From assembly GCA_903904605.1 (NCBI GenBank), contig CAIVDC010000001.1, positions 1-64,000 of the forward strand: DNA of 64,000 nt, read 5' to 3'. The notes beneath the pieces are model-generated. The model made no database searches and was not told where the DNA came from. It was given only the letters and a program-made list of their open reading frames with translations. Positions 27,283 through 35,654 of this stretch are shown piece after piece. The stretch is from an uncultured Sterolibacterium sp. (GTDB taxonomy: Bacteria > Pseudomonadota > Gammaproteobacteria > Burkholderiales > Rhodocyclaceae). The position numbers and the translations under genes were made by a program. How positions within the stretch are numbered: position 1 is the stretch's first letter; the number at the start of each line of letters is the position of its first letter.

Positions 27283-28029
27283 TCAGCCGGCCATGGCTAG
27301 GCCGCCGCAGACACTCAGGATCTGGCCGGTGACGAAGCTGGCACGGTCGCTGGCGAAAAAGAGTACGGCGTCCGCAACTTCCGACGGCTTGCCCAAACGA
27401 CGCATGGGCGTGGCGCGGACAAATGCCTCGCGGTGTTTTTCCGGCACGGCGGCCATCAGCGGCGTATCGGTCGGGCCGGGGCAAACACAGTTGACGTTGA
27501 TGTTGTAGCGCGCCGTCTCGCGCGCCAGGCTCTTGGTGAAGGCGATGGCACCGCCCTTGGCGCCCGCGTACACCGTCTCGCCCAGGCTGCCTACGCGGCC
27601 GGCATCGGACGCCACCGTGACGATCTTGCCAGCGCCCTTGGCGATCATCTTGTCGAGGAAGGCGCGACTCACCATCACCGGCCCCATCAGGTTGATATCG
27701 ACCACCTTGCGCCAGAACTCCGGCGTGTTCTCGACGAAGGGCTGGATCTTGCCCCAGCCGGCGACGTTGGCCACGATGTCCACGTGACCGCGTGCGGCGT
27801 AGGCCTTATCGGCAAATTCGGCGACCGCCTCGAGGCTGCTGACGTCGAGCCGGAAGAAATCCGCGCCCTGGCCGCGGCCGCGAATCTCGGCGACCGCCGC
27901 GGCGCCCCCCTCTTCGTTGAGATCGCCCAACACCACATGCGCACCCGCCGCCGCCAGCACCTCGGCCACTGCCTTGCCTATGCCGGAAGCCGCTCCTGTG
28001 ACCACTGCCGTCTTGCCGTCTAGCCTCAT
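27283..28029 (-). CDS. BadH-like short-chain dehydrogenase
   Basis: A 248-residue SDR with the NAD site TGAASGIG (about residues 11-18), a NVAG-type motif in ANVAGWGK, and the catalytic Ser/Tyr/Lys in VASDAGRVGSLGETVYAGAKGG (split at about 139-160). The C-terminal half (CPGPTDTPLM, GKPSEVADAV, FVTGQILSVCGGLAM) closely recalls BadH, 2-hydroxycyclohexanecarboxyl-CoA dehydrogenase. It would oxidise a beta-hydroxyacyl-CoA on an alicyclic ring. It is the first gene of its operon, with promoter and operator directly upstream. Confidence 0.88.
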   Translation of the reverse strand: MRLDGKTAVVTGAASGIGKAVAEVLAAAGAHVVLGDLNEEGGAAAVAEIRGRGQGADFFRLDVSSLEAVAEFADKAYAARGHVDIVANVAGWGKIQPFVENTPEFWRKVVDINLMGPVMVSRAFLDKMIAKGAGKIVTVASDAGRVGSLGETVYAGAKGGAIAFTKSLARETARYNINVNCVCPGPTDTPLMAAVPEKHREAFVRATPMRRLGKPSEVADAVLFFASDRASFVTGQILSVCGGLAMAG

Positions 28030-28049
28030 TTTCGCACCTCAAGTGTAGA

Positions 28050-28067
28050 TGAATGATCGTTCATTCA
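28050..28067. promoter_or_regulatory. TetR-type operator upstream of SDR operon
   Basis: A perfect TGAATGA-N4-TCATTCA, about 20 bases before the SDR start codon and six bases downstream of the predicted -10. It matches the pobA operator in arms, spacing and promoter placement. Confidence 0.85.
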
Positions 28068-28073
28068 GTTAAA

Positions 28074-28100
28074 ATTATCACGGGCACCAGCAAATTGCAA
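28074..28100 (-). promoter_or_regulatory. Predicted sigma70 promoter of SDR-TetR operon
   Basis: On the minus strand: -35 TTGCAA (28100-28095), a 15-base spacer, -10 GATAAT (28079-28074), then six bases to the operator. Hexamers and distances are identical to the pobA promoter. Confidence 0.58.
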
Positions 28101-28111
28101 GCGCCGCAAAT

Positions 28112-29296
28112 CTATTTTTTCGCCTCGCCGGCGGCGGCCGAGAAATCCTTGATTGCCTGCCGGCCGATGATCAGCTTTTGAACCTCTGTCGCGCCCTCGT
28201 AGATTCTCAGGGCCCGGATCTCCCGGTACAGGCGCTCGACCGGCATGCCGGACTTGACGCCCAAGCCGCCGAACAACTGCAGCGCCTTGTCGATCACCTG
28301 CTGCGCCGTCTCGGTGGCGACCATCTTGGCCATCGCCACCTCGGCCGTGGCCGGGACACCGAGGCAGTCGCGCGACCAGGCCGCCCGGTAGGTGAGCAGC
28401 GCGCTCGCGTCGATGCCGGTTGCCATATCGGCCAGCGCCGCCTGGGTCAGTTGAAAATCGCCCAGGGTCTGCCCGAACATCCGCCGCGAGACGGAGCGGG
28501 AAAGCGCCTCGGCCATGGCGTGCCGCGCAAAGCCGACCGACGCGGCGGCCACGCTGGTGCGAAAGATATCCAGGGTCTGCATGGCCAGCTTGAATCCGGA
28601 ACCCGCCTTGCCGAGCAGGTTTGCCGCGGGAACGCGGCAGTTGCTGAAGCGAAGCGTGGCCAGCGGATGGGGCGCGATGACCGGGATCTTCTCGGCGATC
28701 TCCAGTCCCGGCGTGTCCGCATCGACGACGAAGGCCGAAATGCCGCGCGTGCCCGGCGCTTCGCCCGTGCGGACGAAGACGCAATAGAAGTCGGCGATTC
28801 CGCCGTTGGAGATCCAGGTCTTCTCGCCATCGAGCACGTAATCCTCGCCTTCGCGGCGCCCGGTTGCGGCGAGCGCGCCGACGTCGGACCCGGCATCGGG
28901 CTCCGACAGCGCGAAGGCAGCGATGAGCTTGCCCGAGGCGACCTCAGGCAGATACTTCCGTTTCTGCGCATCCGATCCGCCGATGGAGATCGCGCCGCTG
29001 CCCAGACCCTGCATGGCGAAGGCGAAATCGGCCAGGCCGGATCTCTTGGCGAGATTCTCCCGCAGCAGGCAGAGCGAACGGACATCGATGGATTCACGCG
29101 CGCCGCCGTACTCCTTGGCAACGCAGTATCTGAGCCAGCCGGCTTCGCCCAACAGGGCGACGAGGGACCTGCAGACCTGATCGACGTCCGCAGCCGCGTC
29201 ATCCGCGCCCAACTGGTTCGCGGCCCAGGCATTCAGATCCCGCGCCAGCGTGCGGTGGCCGTCGTCGAAGAAAGGCCATGCCAGACTATCATTCAT
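28112..29296 (-). CDS. Acyl-CoA dehydrogenase family protein
   Basis: A 394-residue FAD enzyme with [18 protein letters not shown] (about residues 129-146), the [13 protein letters not shown] substrate/FAD region, and a C-terminal catalytic-base region [24 protein letters not shown] (given in part). It would introduce a double bond next to the CoA-thioester carbonyl. Its [14 protein letters not shown]-terminus and [16 protein letters not shown] segment recall, from memory, the dehydrogenase of betaproteobacterial aminobenzoyl/salicylyl-CoA clusters. The ATG at 29296 is chosen because GGGAG lies seven bases upstream; an ATG two codons earlier is too close to it. It has its own TetR-type operator upstream. 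Confidence 0.88.
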   Translation of the reverse strand: MNDSLAWPFFDDGHRTLARDLNAWAANQLGADDAAADVDQVCRSLVALLGEAGWLRYCVAKEYGGARESIDVRSLCLLRENLAKRSGLADFAFAMQGLGSGAISIGGSDAQKRKYLPEVASGKLIAAFALSEPDAGSDVGALAATGRREGEDYVLDGEKTWISNGGIADFYCVFVRTGEAPGTRGISAFVVDADTPGLEIAEKIPVIAPHPLATLRFSNCRVPAANLLGKAGSGFKLAMQTLDIFRTSVAAASVGFARHAMAEALSRSVSRRMFGQTLGDFQLTQAALADMATGIDASALLTYRAAWSRDCLGVPATAEVAMAKMVATETAQQVIDKALQLFGGLGVKSGMPVERLYREIRALRIYEGATEVQKLIIGRQAIKDFSAAAGEAKK

Positions 29297-29345
29297 TCTC
29301 ATGCTCCCGTTCCGACAGAAGGACCGTCGGCGTTGACTTGTTGAC

Positions 29346-29363
29346 TGAATGATCACTCATTCA
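29346..29363. promoter_or_regulatory. TetR-type operator upstream of acyl-CoA dehydrogenase gene
   Basis: A perfect TGAATGA-N4-TCATTCA, extended to CTGAATGA/TCATTCAG arms (29345-29364), about 50 bases before the start codon. On the minus strand it lies in the spacer and -10 of a possible promoter (TTGACT, 17 bases, GATCAT), so binding would block polymerase directly. Confidence 0.83.
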
Positions 29364-29380
29364 GTCCGCGCAGTCAACTG

Positions 29381-29401
29381 CAGGGGGAGCGCATCCCCCT
29401 G
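29381..29401 (-). terminator. Stem-loop after the binding-protein gene
   Basis: An eight-base-pair stem CAGGGGGA/TCCCCCTG with loop GCGCA, 20 bases after the stop of the substrate-binding protein on the minus strand. No T-run follows, so it may be a weak terminator or an RNA-stability hairpin that separates this gene from the acyl-CoA dehydrogenase gene. Confidence 0.45.
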
Positions 29402-29420
29402 TGAGCGGCGCGAAAAGCCT

Positions 29421-30611
29421 TCAGTTGCTGCCTGGATCCTTGAAGTCCTTGATTGTGTCGAATTCGACGTTGTAGATCGCGCCATTGACCTTCTCCGCCT
29501 TGCGGATATAGACGTTCTGGATGACATCGCGGGTTGCCGGGTCGATGGTGACCGGACCGCGCACGCTCATCCAGCTCATGCCCTTCATCGCCGCGATCAG
29601 CGCATCGCCGTCGGTATTCCCCTTGGTCTTCTTCAGGGCTTCGTAGATCAGATGCATGCCATCGTAGCCGCCGACGGAATGGAAGTTGGGGCGCATGCCT
29701 TTTGAAAGCTTCATGAACGCTTCGACGTAGGCCTTGTTTTCCGGCGAGGGGTGAGCCGCGGAATAGTGATGGGAACTGATCACGCCCAGGGGCGCATCAC
29801 CCATGCTCGGCAGCAGATCGTCGTCGAGCACGTCCCCGGTGCAGATCAGCTTGATTCCCTCGGCCGCAAGGCCTCGCTCGGCGAATTGCTTCATCACCGC
29901 AGTGCCGGCGCCCGACGGCACGAAGACGAACAGCGCATCCGGCTTGGTGTCCTTGACGCGCTGGATGAAGGGCGAGAAATCCGGATTCTGCAGGGGCACG
30001 CGCAGGCTTTCGAGGACCTTGCCGCCGCCTTCCGTGAAGCGCTTGACGAAAACCTTTTCCGAATCGATGCCCGGCGCGTAATCCGAAACCAGGGTGACGA
30101 CCGTCTTGATCTTGTTCTTCGCCGCCCAGTCGGCCAGCGGCGCGGTGATTTGCGGTACGGTGAAGCCGCTGCGGACGATATACGGGGAACGCTGCGGAAT
30201 GATCGAGGTCGCCGCTGCCATGACGATCATCGGGATCTTCGCCTGGGTGGCGATCGGCGCGGCGGCAAAAGCCAGCGGCGTCAAACCGAAGCCGGCAAGA
30301 AAATTGACATGGCTATTGACTACCAGTTCCTGCGCCAGGCGCTTGGTGACATCGGGCTGCAGTCCGCCATCGTCACGGAGGAGTACCTCGATCTTGCGGC
30401 CGGCGACGGAATCGCCGTACTGTTGCTGGTAGAGCCGGACCGCGGTATCGATCTGCCGCCCGGTGGACGCAAACGGCCCGGACATCGGCAGAATCAGCCC
30501 TATCTTGACGGGATCGGCCGCCAAGGCGAAACGCGGCAGGAAGCCGGCGGCCATCGCCGCAGCGCCGCCGGCGACCAACATCCGACGATGGGAATTCACA
30601 GGTGTGCTCAT
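29421..30611 (-). CDS. Second aromatic/branched-chain ABC substrate-binding protein
   Basis: A 396-residue periplasmic binding protein. The signal region contains HRRMLVAGGAAAMAAGF and could be a Tat or a Sec signal, with cleavage after FALAA. The mature domain starts VKIGLILPMSGPFASTG. It resembles the binding protein at 13311-14489 throughout (GFGLTPLAFAAAPIATQAK, SVGGYDGMHLIYEALKKT). No permease or ATPase is adjacent, so it probably docks on the liv-type importer at 14.5-17.9 kb and widens its substrate range (inference). The ATG at 30611 follows GAGGAG. Confidence 0.88.
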   Translation of the reverse strand: MSTPVNSHRRMLVAGGAAAMAAGFLPRFALAADPVKIGLILPMSGPFASTGRQIDTAVRLYQQQYGDSVAGRKIEVLLRDDGGLQPDVTKRLAQELVVNSHVNFLAGFGLTPLAFAAAPIATQAKIPMIVMAAATSIIPQRSPYIVRSGFTVPQITAPLADWAAKNKIKTVVTLVSDYAPGIDSEKVFVKRFTEGGGKVLESLRVPLQNPDFSPFIQRVKDTKPDALFVFVPSGAGTAVMKQFAERGLAAEGIKLICTGDVLDDDLLPSMGDAPLGVISSHHYSAAHPSPENKAYVEAFMKLSKGMRPNFHSVGGYDGMHLIYEALKKTKGNTDGDALIAAMKGMSWMSVRGPVTIDPATRDVIQNVYIRKAEKVNGAIYNVEFDTIKDFKDPGSN

Positions 30612-30842
30612 GTTGTCTCCTCTTTTGTAAGTAACCGGGTTAGGCAATGACGACTAAGTACAAGTATAACTCCGACGTCCGCTCTTGGCGGATCGACGTT
30701 GCTCGCCCGGATCCTTGGCCGCCGCGAATTCTTCGAATGGCGCAAAGCTCCGCAATGCGCCGGCCTGCCGGACGCGCCTGAAATGGGCGTATTGCGCGAC
30801 CGAGGCCGGAGTTCAATGGCCGGTCTCCTCGGTTGACTCGGG
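30612..30842 (-). promoter_or_regulatory. 231-base intergenic region upstream of the second binding protein
   Basis: No gene is seen. It should contain the promoter of the minus-strand binding-protein gene. No TetR-type operator is present. A TTGACTCGGGTCAG at about 30831 is one base off an FNR-type box but lies far from the gene and abuts the end of the isomerase gene. Confidence 0.4.
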
Positions 30843-31490
30843 TCAGGCGGCGTCCGGCTGTTTCGCCGGCACGGCATCGGCAAACGCAGGCAAATCCAGG
30901 CAGCGCCGGAAGATGCCCATCACTGTCGGCACATGGCCGAGTTCGCAGTTGAAGCGCTGGGCGTTGAAGATCTGCGGCACCAGACAGATGTCCGCCAGGG
31001 TGGCGGCATCCCCGTGACAGAAGGCGCCGCTGCGCGGATCATCGGCGAGCTGTGCCTCGACGGCGGCCAGCCCGGTTTCGACCCAGTATCGATACCAGGC
31101 GTTCTTCTCGTCGTCGGACACGCCGAGTGTCTTGCTGAGGTAGCCCAGCACGCGGAGATTGTTCAGAGGATGGATCTCGCACGCGATGGACAGGGCGATC
31201 GCCCGGACGCGGGCGCGGGCCGAGGCGCCCTGCGGCAGCAGCGGCGGCGACGGATAGAGTTCCTCAAGATACTCGATGATGGCCAGGGATTGGGACAAGG
31301 TCTCGCCGCCATCGACCATCACCGGCACCAGTGCCGCCGGATTGAGCAATTTGAACCCGGGCGCGAACTGCTCCCCGCCGCCCTTCAGGAGATGCACCGG
31401 AGCGGTCTCGAAGGGCAGGCCCTTGAGGTTGAGCGCAATGCGCACGCGGAACGAGGCCGAGCTGCGAAAATAGCTATAAAGTTTGATCAT
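30843..31490 (-). CDS. Maleylacetoacetate/maleylpyruvate isomerase (zeta-class GST)
   Basis: A 215-residue glutathione S-transferase of the zeta class. The N-terminal thioredoxin-like domain starts MIKLYSYFRSSASFRVRIAL, with the SSxxxRVRIAL glutathione/active-site motif, and TLSQSLAIIEYLEE follows. The C-terminal helical domain ends near 205. It performs glutathione-dependent cis-trans isomerisation of a ring-cleavage product. Next to a 230-residue fumarylpyruvate-type hydrolase, a gentisate pathway role (maleylpyruvate) is more likely than homogentisate. It lies 29 bases after the hydrolase gene. Confidence 0.88.
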   Translation of the reverse strand: MIKLYSYFRSSASFRVRIALNLKGLPFETAPVHLLKGGGEQFAPGFKLLNPAALVPVMVDGGETLSQSLAIIEYLEELYPSPPLLPQGASARARVRAIALSIACEIHPLNNLRVLGYLSKTLGVSDDEKNAWYRYWVETGLAAVEAQLADDPRSGAFCHGDAATLADICLVPQIFNAQRFNCELGHVPTVMGIFRRCLDLPAFADAVPAKQPDAA

Positions 31491-31519
31491 CGGGATCTCA
31501 TGATTCGCTGCGCCAAGGC

Positions 31520-32212
31520 TTAAACCAGAGAGATCGAGAGATCGGTCAGGCCATCGACGCCGCCGGTCAGGACATCGCCCTTCTGCACCTTGCCCACGCC
31601 CGCCGGCGTTCCCGTGAATATCAGATCGCCCGGTTCGAGGGAGAAATACTCGGAGAGATTGCTGATCACTTCCGGAATCGACCAGATCAGATCCTTGAGA
31701 TCGCCCCGCTGCTTCTGCTCGCCGTTGACCTTGAGCCAGATCGCCCCCCTGTCCCTGATGCCGGTCTCGCCGACCCGGTGGATCGGGGCGATCGGAGCCG
31801 ACTGGTCGAAGGCCTTGCCCAACTCCCACGGCCGGCCTTTTTCGCGCAAGGCCAACTGCAGGTCGCGGCGCGTCATGTCGAGTCCGACCGCATAGCCGAA
31901 AATGTAGGAATCGGCTTCCGCGACCGGGATGTTCCTGCCGCTCTTGGCAATCGCCACGACCAGTTCGATTTCGTAATGGTAGTTTTCAGTCATGGGCGGG
32001 AAAGCCACCCGGCCGATCTCATTGGCCGGCACCGGCACCACCGCGTCGGCCGGCTTGCAGAAAAAGAAGGGCGGCTCGCGGCCGGTAAAGCCCATTTCCT
32101 TGGCATGCTCGGCATAATTGCGGCCGACGCAATAGACGCGCCTCACCGGAAACAGCTCATCGGAACCGACGATCGGCACGGCGGCCTGGGGCAGGGCAAA
32201 AACGTATTTCAT
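31520..32212 (-). CDS. Fumarylpyruvate hydrolase-type FAH family protein
   Basis: A 230-residue FAH-domain hydrolase with VYCVGRNYAEHAKEMG (about residues 26-41), the metal-binding acidic residues in YEIELVVAI (about 80-88), GLDMTRRDLQ and FTGTPAGVG. Length matches fumarylpyruvate hydrolases (NagK type), which split fumarylpyruvate into fumarate and pyruvate; true fumarylacetoacetases are about 420 residues. Co-directional with the isomerase and divergent from a MarR gene. The ring-cleaving dioxygenase is missing from the window. Confidence 0.87.
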   Translation of the reverse strand: MKYVFALPQAAVPIVGSDELFPVRRVYCVGRNYAEHAKEMGFTGREPPFFFCKPADAVVPVPANEIGRVAFPPMTENYHYEIELVVAIAKSGRNIPVAEADSYIFGYAVGLDMTRRDLQLALREKGRPWELGKAFDQSAPIAPIHRVGETGIRDRGAIWLKVNGEQKQRGDLKDLIWSIPEVISNLSEYFSLEPGDLIFTGTPAGVGKVQKGDVLTGGVDGLTDLSISLV

Positions 32213-32369
32213 GATTCAACCTTTTCAGTGGGTGAAGACCTTCGTCGTGCCTAGAGGGGCTTGCTCGCCGCCGAGCCGGCGGATAAATCGGCACCAGGGT
32301 GGATCGACGGATCCCGGTCGGCAAGCAGCTCGCTCGGCCAGGAAGCGCAGCCACGCTGCAAGCGGCACT

Positions 32370-32413
32370 TTGCTTATTCTGCCACAAAGTTTAGTATAGT
32401 TTGGCTACCAAAC
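32370..32413 (+). promoter_or_regulatory. Promoter and MarR operator between FAH and marR-type genes
   Basis: -35 TTGCTT (32370-32375), a 16-base spacer, -10 TAGTAT (32392-32397), then a perfect 6-3-6 inverted repeat GTTTGG-CTA-CCAAAC at 32399-32413 over the expected start point. A dyad there fits autorepression by the MarR protein and possibly control of the divergent hydrolase-isomerase operon. Confidence 0.5.
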
Positions 32414-32433
32414 AATTCCTTGTACCCGCGCCG

Positions 32434-32925
32434 ATGAATCAGAAACAAGCCGCGCCGAAGTCCGGCGGCAAGAACTCCAGCGCTGCCGAGCTCGATTTCG
32501 ACCTCTTGCCGGGACTCATCGGCTACCAGTTGCGCCTGACCCAGCTGGCGATTTTCAACGACTTCGGCAAGTCGCTTTCGGACCCGGCCATCTCGCCCGG
32601 ACGTTTCGGCGTGCTGGCCCTGATCGGCGCCAATCCCGGCCTGACCCAGAGCCGCCTCGCCTTGGCCACGAAACTCGACCGCTCGACCATGGTGGCGGTG
32701 ATCGACCAGCTCGAAGCGCGCAACCTGGTCGAGCGTCGCGCAGCGCCCAACGACCGGCGCTCCAATGCGCTTTGGCTCACGGATGCGGGAAAGAAGCTGC
32801 TGCGGGCGATGAAGCAGCGCGTCAGGGCCCACGAAACACACATCGCCGCCGCGCTGGGAGAAGAGGATGCGGCACGGTTGATCAGCATGCTCGCGCGCAT
32901 CCGCGCACATCTTCGGACATCGTAG
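32434..32925 (+). CDS. MarR-family transcriptional regulator
   Basis: A 163-residue MarR protein with the winged helix-turn-helix at about residues 55-110 (GLTQSRLALATKLDRSTMVAVIDQLE and the wing APNDRRSNALWLTDAG, each given in part). The ATG at 32434 is preferred to the TTG at 32401, because the TTG lies inside the operator dyad. It is divergent from the FAH/isomerase operon, so it likely controls gentisate-type ring cleavage in response to an aromatic acid or CoA-thioester. Confidence 0.9.
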   Translation: MNQKQAAPKSGGKNSSAAELDFDLLPGLIGYQLRLTQLAIFNDFGKSLSDPAISPGRFGVLALIGANPGLTQSRLALATKLDRSTMVAVIDQLEARNLVERRAAPNDRRSNALWLTDAGKKLLRAMKQRVRAHETHIAAALGEEDAARLISMLARIRAHLRTS

Positions 32926-32943
32926 GCAGGCCTGCGGCCCGGC

Positions 32944-33702
32944 CTAGACCGGATTGTCGATGTCGATGTATTCGACCTTCAGTCCCAGCTTGTCGCGCAA
33001 CTCGGCCCCCACCGCCTGTACCCCGTAACGTTCCGTCGCGTGATGGCCGGCGGCGATGTAGGGAACCCCCGACTCGCGCGCCATATGCACATTCTGCTCG
33101 GAGATCTCGCCCGAGACGAAACAGTCGGCGCCCGTGGCAATGGCCTGTTCGAAATAGTCCTGTGCTCCACCCGAGCACCAGGCGATACGCCGCAATGCCT
33201 TCTCCGCATCGCCCAGCAGCTGCGGCTTGCGGCCCAGGGCGCGCCCCAGCGCGGCGGCCAGATCCGCCGCCGTCCGGCTCGAACTGCGGCCGAGAAAGCC
33301 GATTTCCTGCTCGGCGAAGCGGCCATCGATCTTCCAGCCCAGAAGCTTGGCCAGCTGCGCGTTATTGCCCAGTTCGGCATGGGCATCGAGCGGCAGATGA
33401 TAGGCAAAAAGGCTGATGTCGTGAGCCAGCAGCATGGCCATGCGCCGCTTGCGATAGCCGGTGACCCGACCGTCCTCGGACTTCCAGAACCAGCCATGAT
33501 GCACCAGCAGGGCATCGGCCCCCCTGGCTACGGCGGCCTCGATCAGCGCCTGGCTGGCGGTAACGCCGCAGACGACGCTGCGAACCTCGGCACGGCCTTC
33601 CACTTGCAGCCCGTTTGGGCAATAATCCTGAAAGCGTGCAGCGCCGAGCAGCTGATCGAGGTGGTCCCTCAGATGGTCTCGTGATACGGGGTCGCGCGGC
33701 AT
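32944..33702 (-). CDS. Nif3-like dinuclear metal centre protein
   Basis: A 252-residue Nif3/YbgI family protein. Putative metal ligands are in LVHHGWFWK (about residues 67-75), the AYHLPLDAH segment (about 99-107) and GHHATERYG near the C-terminus. Proposed in the literature to be a GTP cyclohydrolase I type 2 homologue or metal-dependent hydrolase; the physiological role is unsettled. Start at 33702 (MPRDPVSRDHL). It is divergent from the DegS-like gene, with 46 bases between them, a pairing common in Betaproteobacteria. Confidence 0.9.
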   Translation of the reverse strand: MPRDPVSRDHLRDHLDQLLGAARFQDYCPNGLQVEGRAEVRSVVCGVTASQALIEAAVARGADALLVHHGWFWKSEDGRVTGYRKRRMAMLLAHDISLFAYHLPLDAHAELGNNAQLAKLLGWKIDGRFAEQEIGFLGRSSSRTAADLAAALGRALGRKPQLLGDAEKALRRIAWCSGGAQDYFEQAIATGADCFVSGEISEQNVHMARESGVPYIAAGHHATERYGVQAVGAELRDKLGLKVEYIDIDNPV

Positions 33703-33748
33703 GGGCCTCTCCAACACTAAGTGACAAAAGTACACAACGGACCAAATT

Positions 33749-34903
33749 ATGCGCCGACTCTGGCTGACTTTCGCCCAGGCAGTGACCATCAGCCTGGCGC
33801 TTCTCTTCGTGGTCCAGACGCTGAAACCGGAATGGCTGGTCCGCGGCCAGGGGCGCGGCAATGTGGTTTCGGTCAAGGAGGCCGCCCCGCAGTACAGCGA
33901 AGCGCGCAAGGTGGTTTCATACAACGAGGCGGCGCAAAAGGCGCTGCCTTCTGTCGTGCATATCTTCACCAGCCAGGAGGTCAAGGCACCGCTCAATCCT
34001 TTGCTCAACGACCCCTTCTTCCGCCACTTCTTCGGCGACCGTTTCGAGGTGCAGCCACAGCGGCGTTCCGGCCTGGGCAGCGGGGTTGTGGTCAGCGCCG
34101 AAGGTTATATCCTGACCAACAATCACGTCATCGAAGCCGCTGACGACATCGAAGTAGCCCTGCAGGATGGCCGCAAGTTCAAGGCACGTGTCGTCGGCGC
34201 CGACCCCGATTCCGATCTCGCGGTGCTGCGCATCAATTCCGGCGGCAAGCTGCCGGCGATCACCCTGGCTCCGGCCGAGTCCCTGCGCGTCGGTGACGTG
34301 GTCTTGGCCATCGGCAACCCGTTTGGAGTCGGCCAGACGGTCACCTCGGGCATCGTCAGCGCACTCGGTCGTTCGCATCTGGGCATCAATACCTTCGAGA
34401 ACTTCATCCAGACCGACGCCGCCATCAATCCCGGCAATTCCGGCGGCGCATTGGTCGACAGCAACGGCAATCTGGTCGGGGTCAATACCGCGATCTTTTC
34501 CCAGAGCGGCGGCTCGATGGGCATAGGTTTCGCGATCCCGATCTCGCTGGCCAAGAATGTCATGGATCAGATCATCCGAACGGGCGCGGTGACGCGCGGC
34601 TGGATCGGCATCGAGGTGCAGGAAATAACCCCCGAACTGGCCGAATCCTTCAAGCTGCCGGACACCCAGGGCGCACTCATCGCCGGGGTCCTGCGCGGCA
34701 GCCCGGCTGACCGGGCCGGCATACGCCCCGGCGACATCCTGCTGATGGTAGCGGGCAAGCCCGTCGCCGACGCCCAGAGCATGCTCGAACTTATCGCCGG
34801 TCAAACGCCGGGCGCTCAGGCGCTGCTGAAGCTCCGCCGCGACGGCAAGGAGTTCGATCTCATGGTGACCATCGCCAGGCGACCCAAGCCCAAAGCCGAT
34901 TAG
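33749..34903 (+). CDS. DegS/HtrA-like periplasmic serine protease
   Basis: A 384-residue trypsin-like protease with an N-terminal membrane anchor or signal (about residues 5-24, AQAVTISLALLFVVQTL) and no obvious cleavage site. The catalytic triad comprises His in LTNNHVIEAA (about 128), Asp in DSDLAVLRI (about 158) and Ser in NPGNSGGALVD (about 235). One PDZ domain covers about 275-375. One PDZ and a membrane anchor fit DegS rather than DegP, so it probably senses or clears misfolded envelope proteins. It ends immediately beside the convergent tatC stop with no gap. Confidence 0.92.
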   Translation: MRRLWLTFAQAVTISLALLFVVQTLKPEWLVRGQGRGNVVSVKEAAPQYSEARKVVSYNEAAQKALPSVVHIFTSQEVKAPLNPLLNDPFFRHFFGDRFEVQPQRRSGLGSGVVVSAEGYILTNNHVIEAADDIEVALQDGRKFKARVVGADPDSDLAVLRINSGGKLPAITLAPAESLRVGDVVLAIGNPFGVGQTVTSGIVSALGRSHLGINTFENFIQTDAAINPGNSGGALVDSNGNLVGVNTAIFSQSGGSMGIGFAIPISLAKNVMDQIIRTGAVTRGWIGIEVQEITPELAESFKLPDTQGALIAGVLRGSPADRAGIRPGDILLMVAGKPVADAQSMLELIAGQTPGAQALLKLRRDGKEFDLMVTIARRPKPKAD

Positions 34904-35650
34904 TCATCGGTCCAGTTCGCCGCCCTCATCGGGCCGCGGCGTGGCTATGAAGCGCGCCAGGATGATGCCAAGCTCATAGAGCAGCCACAGCGGCAACGCC
35001 AGCATGAACTGCGAAAGCATGTCTGGCGGGGTGAATATGGCGCCGACCACGAAGGCACCGACGATCACATAGGGCCGAATTTCCTTCAGTTTGGCGATGC
35101 TGACCAGGCCGACCCTGACCAGCACGATGACGATCACCGGCACCTCGAACGTGATGCCGAAGGCGAGGAAGGTGGACATGACGAAAGACAGGTATTTGTC
35201 GATGTCGGTCATCACCATCACCCCTTCCGGCGCAAACCTGTTCACGAAGGCGAACACCGTGGGAAAGACGACGAAATAGGCGAAGGACATGCCCACGAAG
35301 AACAGGAACACGCTGGCCGCGATCAGGGGGGGCACCAGTTTCTTCTCGTGCGCGTAGAGGCCGGGAGCGACGAAGGCCCATACCTGATAGAGCACATAGG
35401 GAAGCGCAAGGAGGAAGGCGAGCATCAGCGTCACTTTCATCGGCACGAAGAACGCGCCCGCGACGTCGGTGGCGATCATGTGGCCGCCTACAGGCAAAGA
35501 TGCCAGCATCGGACGGGCCAGCAGCGTATAGATGTCGCGCGCCCAGGCGACCAGGCCGAGAAAGATGAGAATCACTGAGGCAATCGAACGGATCAGCCGG
35601 TCGCGCAACTCGACGAGGTGAGAGATGAAGCTTTCCTGGACTTCGTCCAT
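34904..35650 (-). CDS. tatC: Twin-arginine translocase subunit TatC
   Basis: A 248-residue six-segment membrane protein, the signal-peptide receptor of the Tat system. The conserved N-terminus SFISHLVELRDRLIRS and the periplasmic/first-loop region PMKVTLMLAFLLALPYVLYQ (in part) are present, as is FAFGITFEVPV-like FLAFGITFEVPVIVIVLV. The ATG at 35650 lies four bases after tatB. It is the last gene of the his-hinT-tatABC run. Confidence 0.97.
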   Translation of the reverse strand: MDEVQESFISHLVELRDRLIRSIASVILIFLGLVAWARDIYTLLARPMLASLPVGGHMIATDVAGAFFVPMKVTLMLAFLLALPYVLYQVWAFVAPGLYAHEKKLVPPLIAASVFLFFVGMSFAYFVVFPTVFAFVNRFAPEGVMVMTDIDKYLSFVMSTFLAFGITFEVPVIVIVLVRVGLVSIAKLKEIRPYVIVGAFVVGAIFTPPDMLSQFMLALPLWLLYELGIILARFIATPRPDEGGELDR

Positions 35651-35654
35651 GCGA

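Noticed and set aside
30831-30844. TTGACTCGGGTCAG as a third FNR-type box
   Set aside because: One arm base mismatches, it abuts the 3' end of the isomerase gene, and it is more than 200 bases from the binding-protein start.
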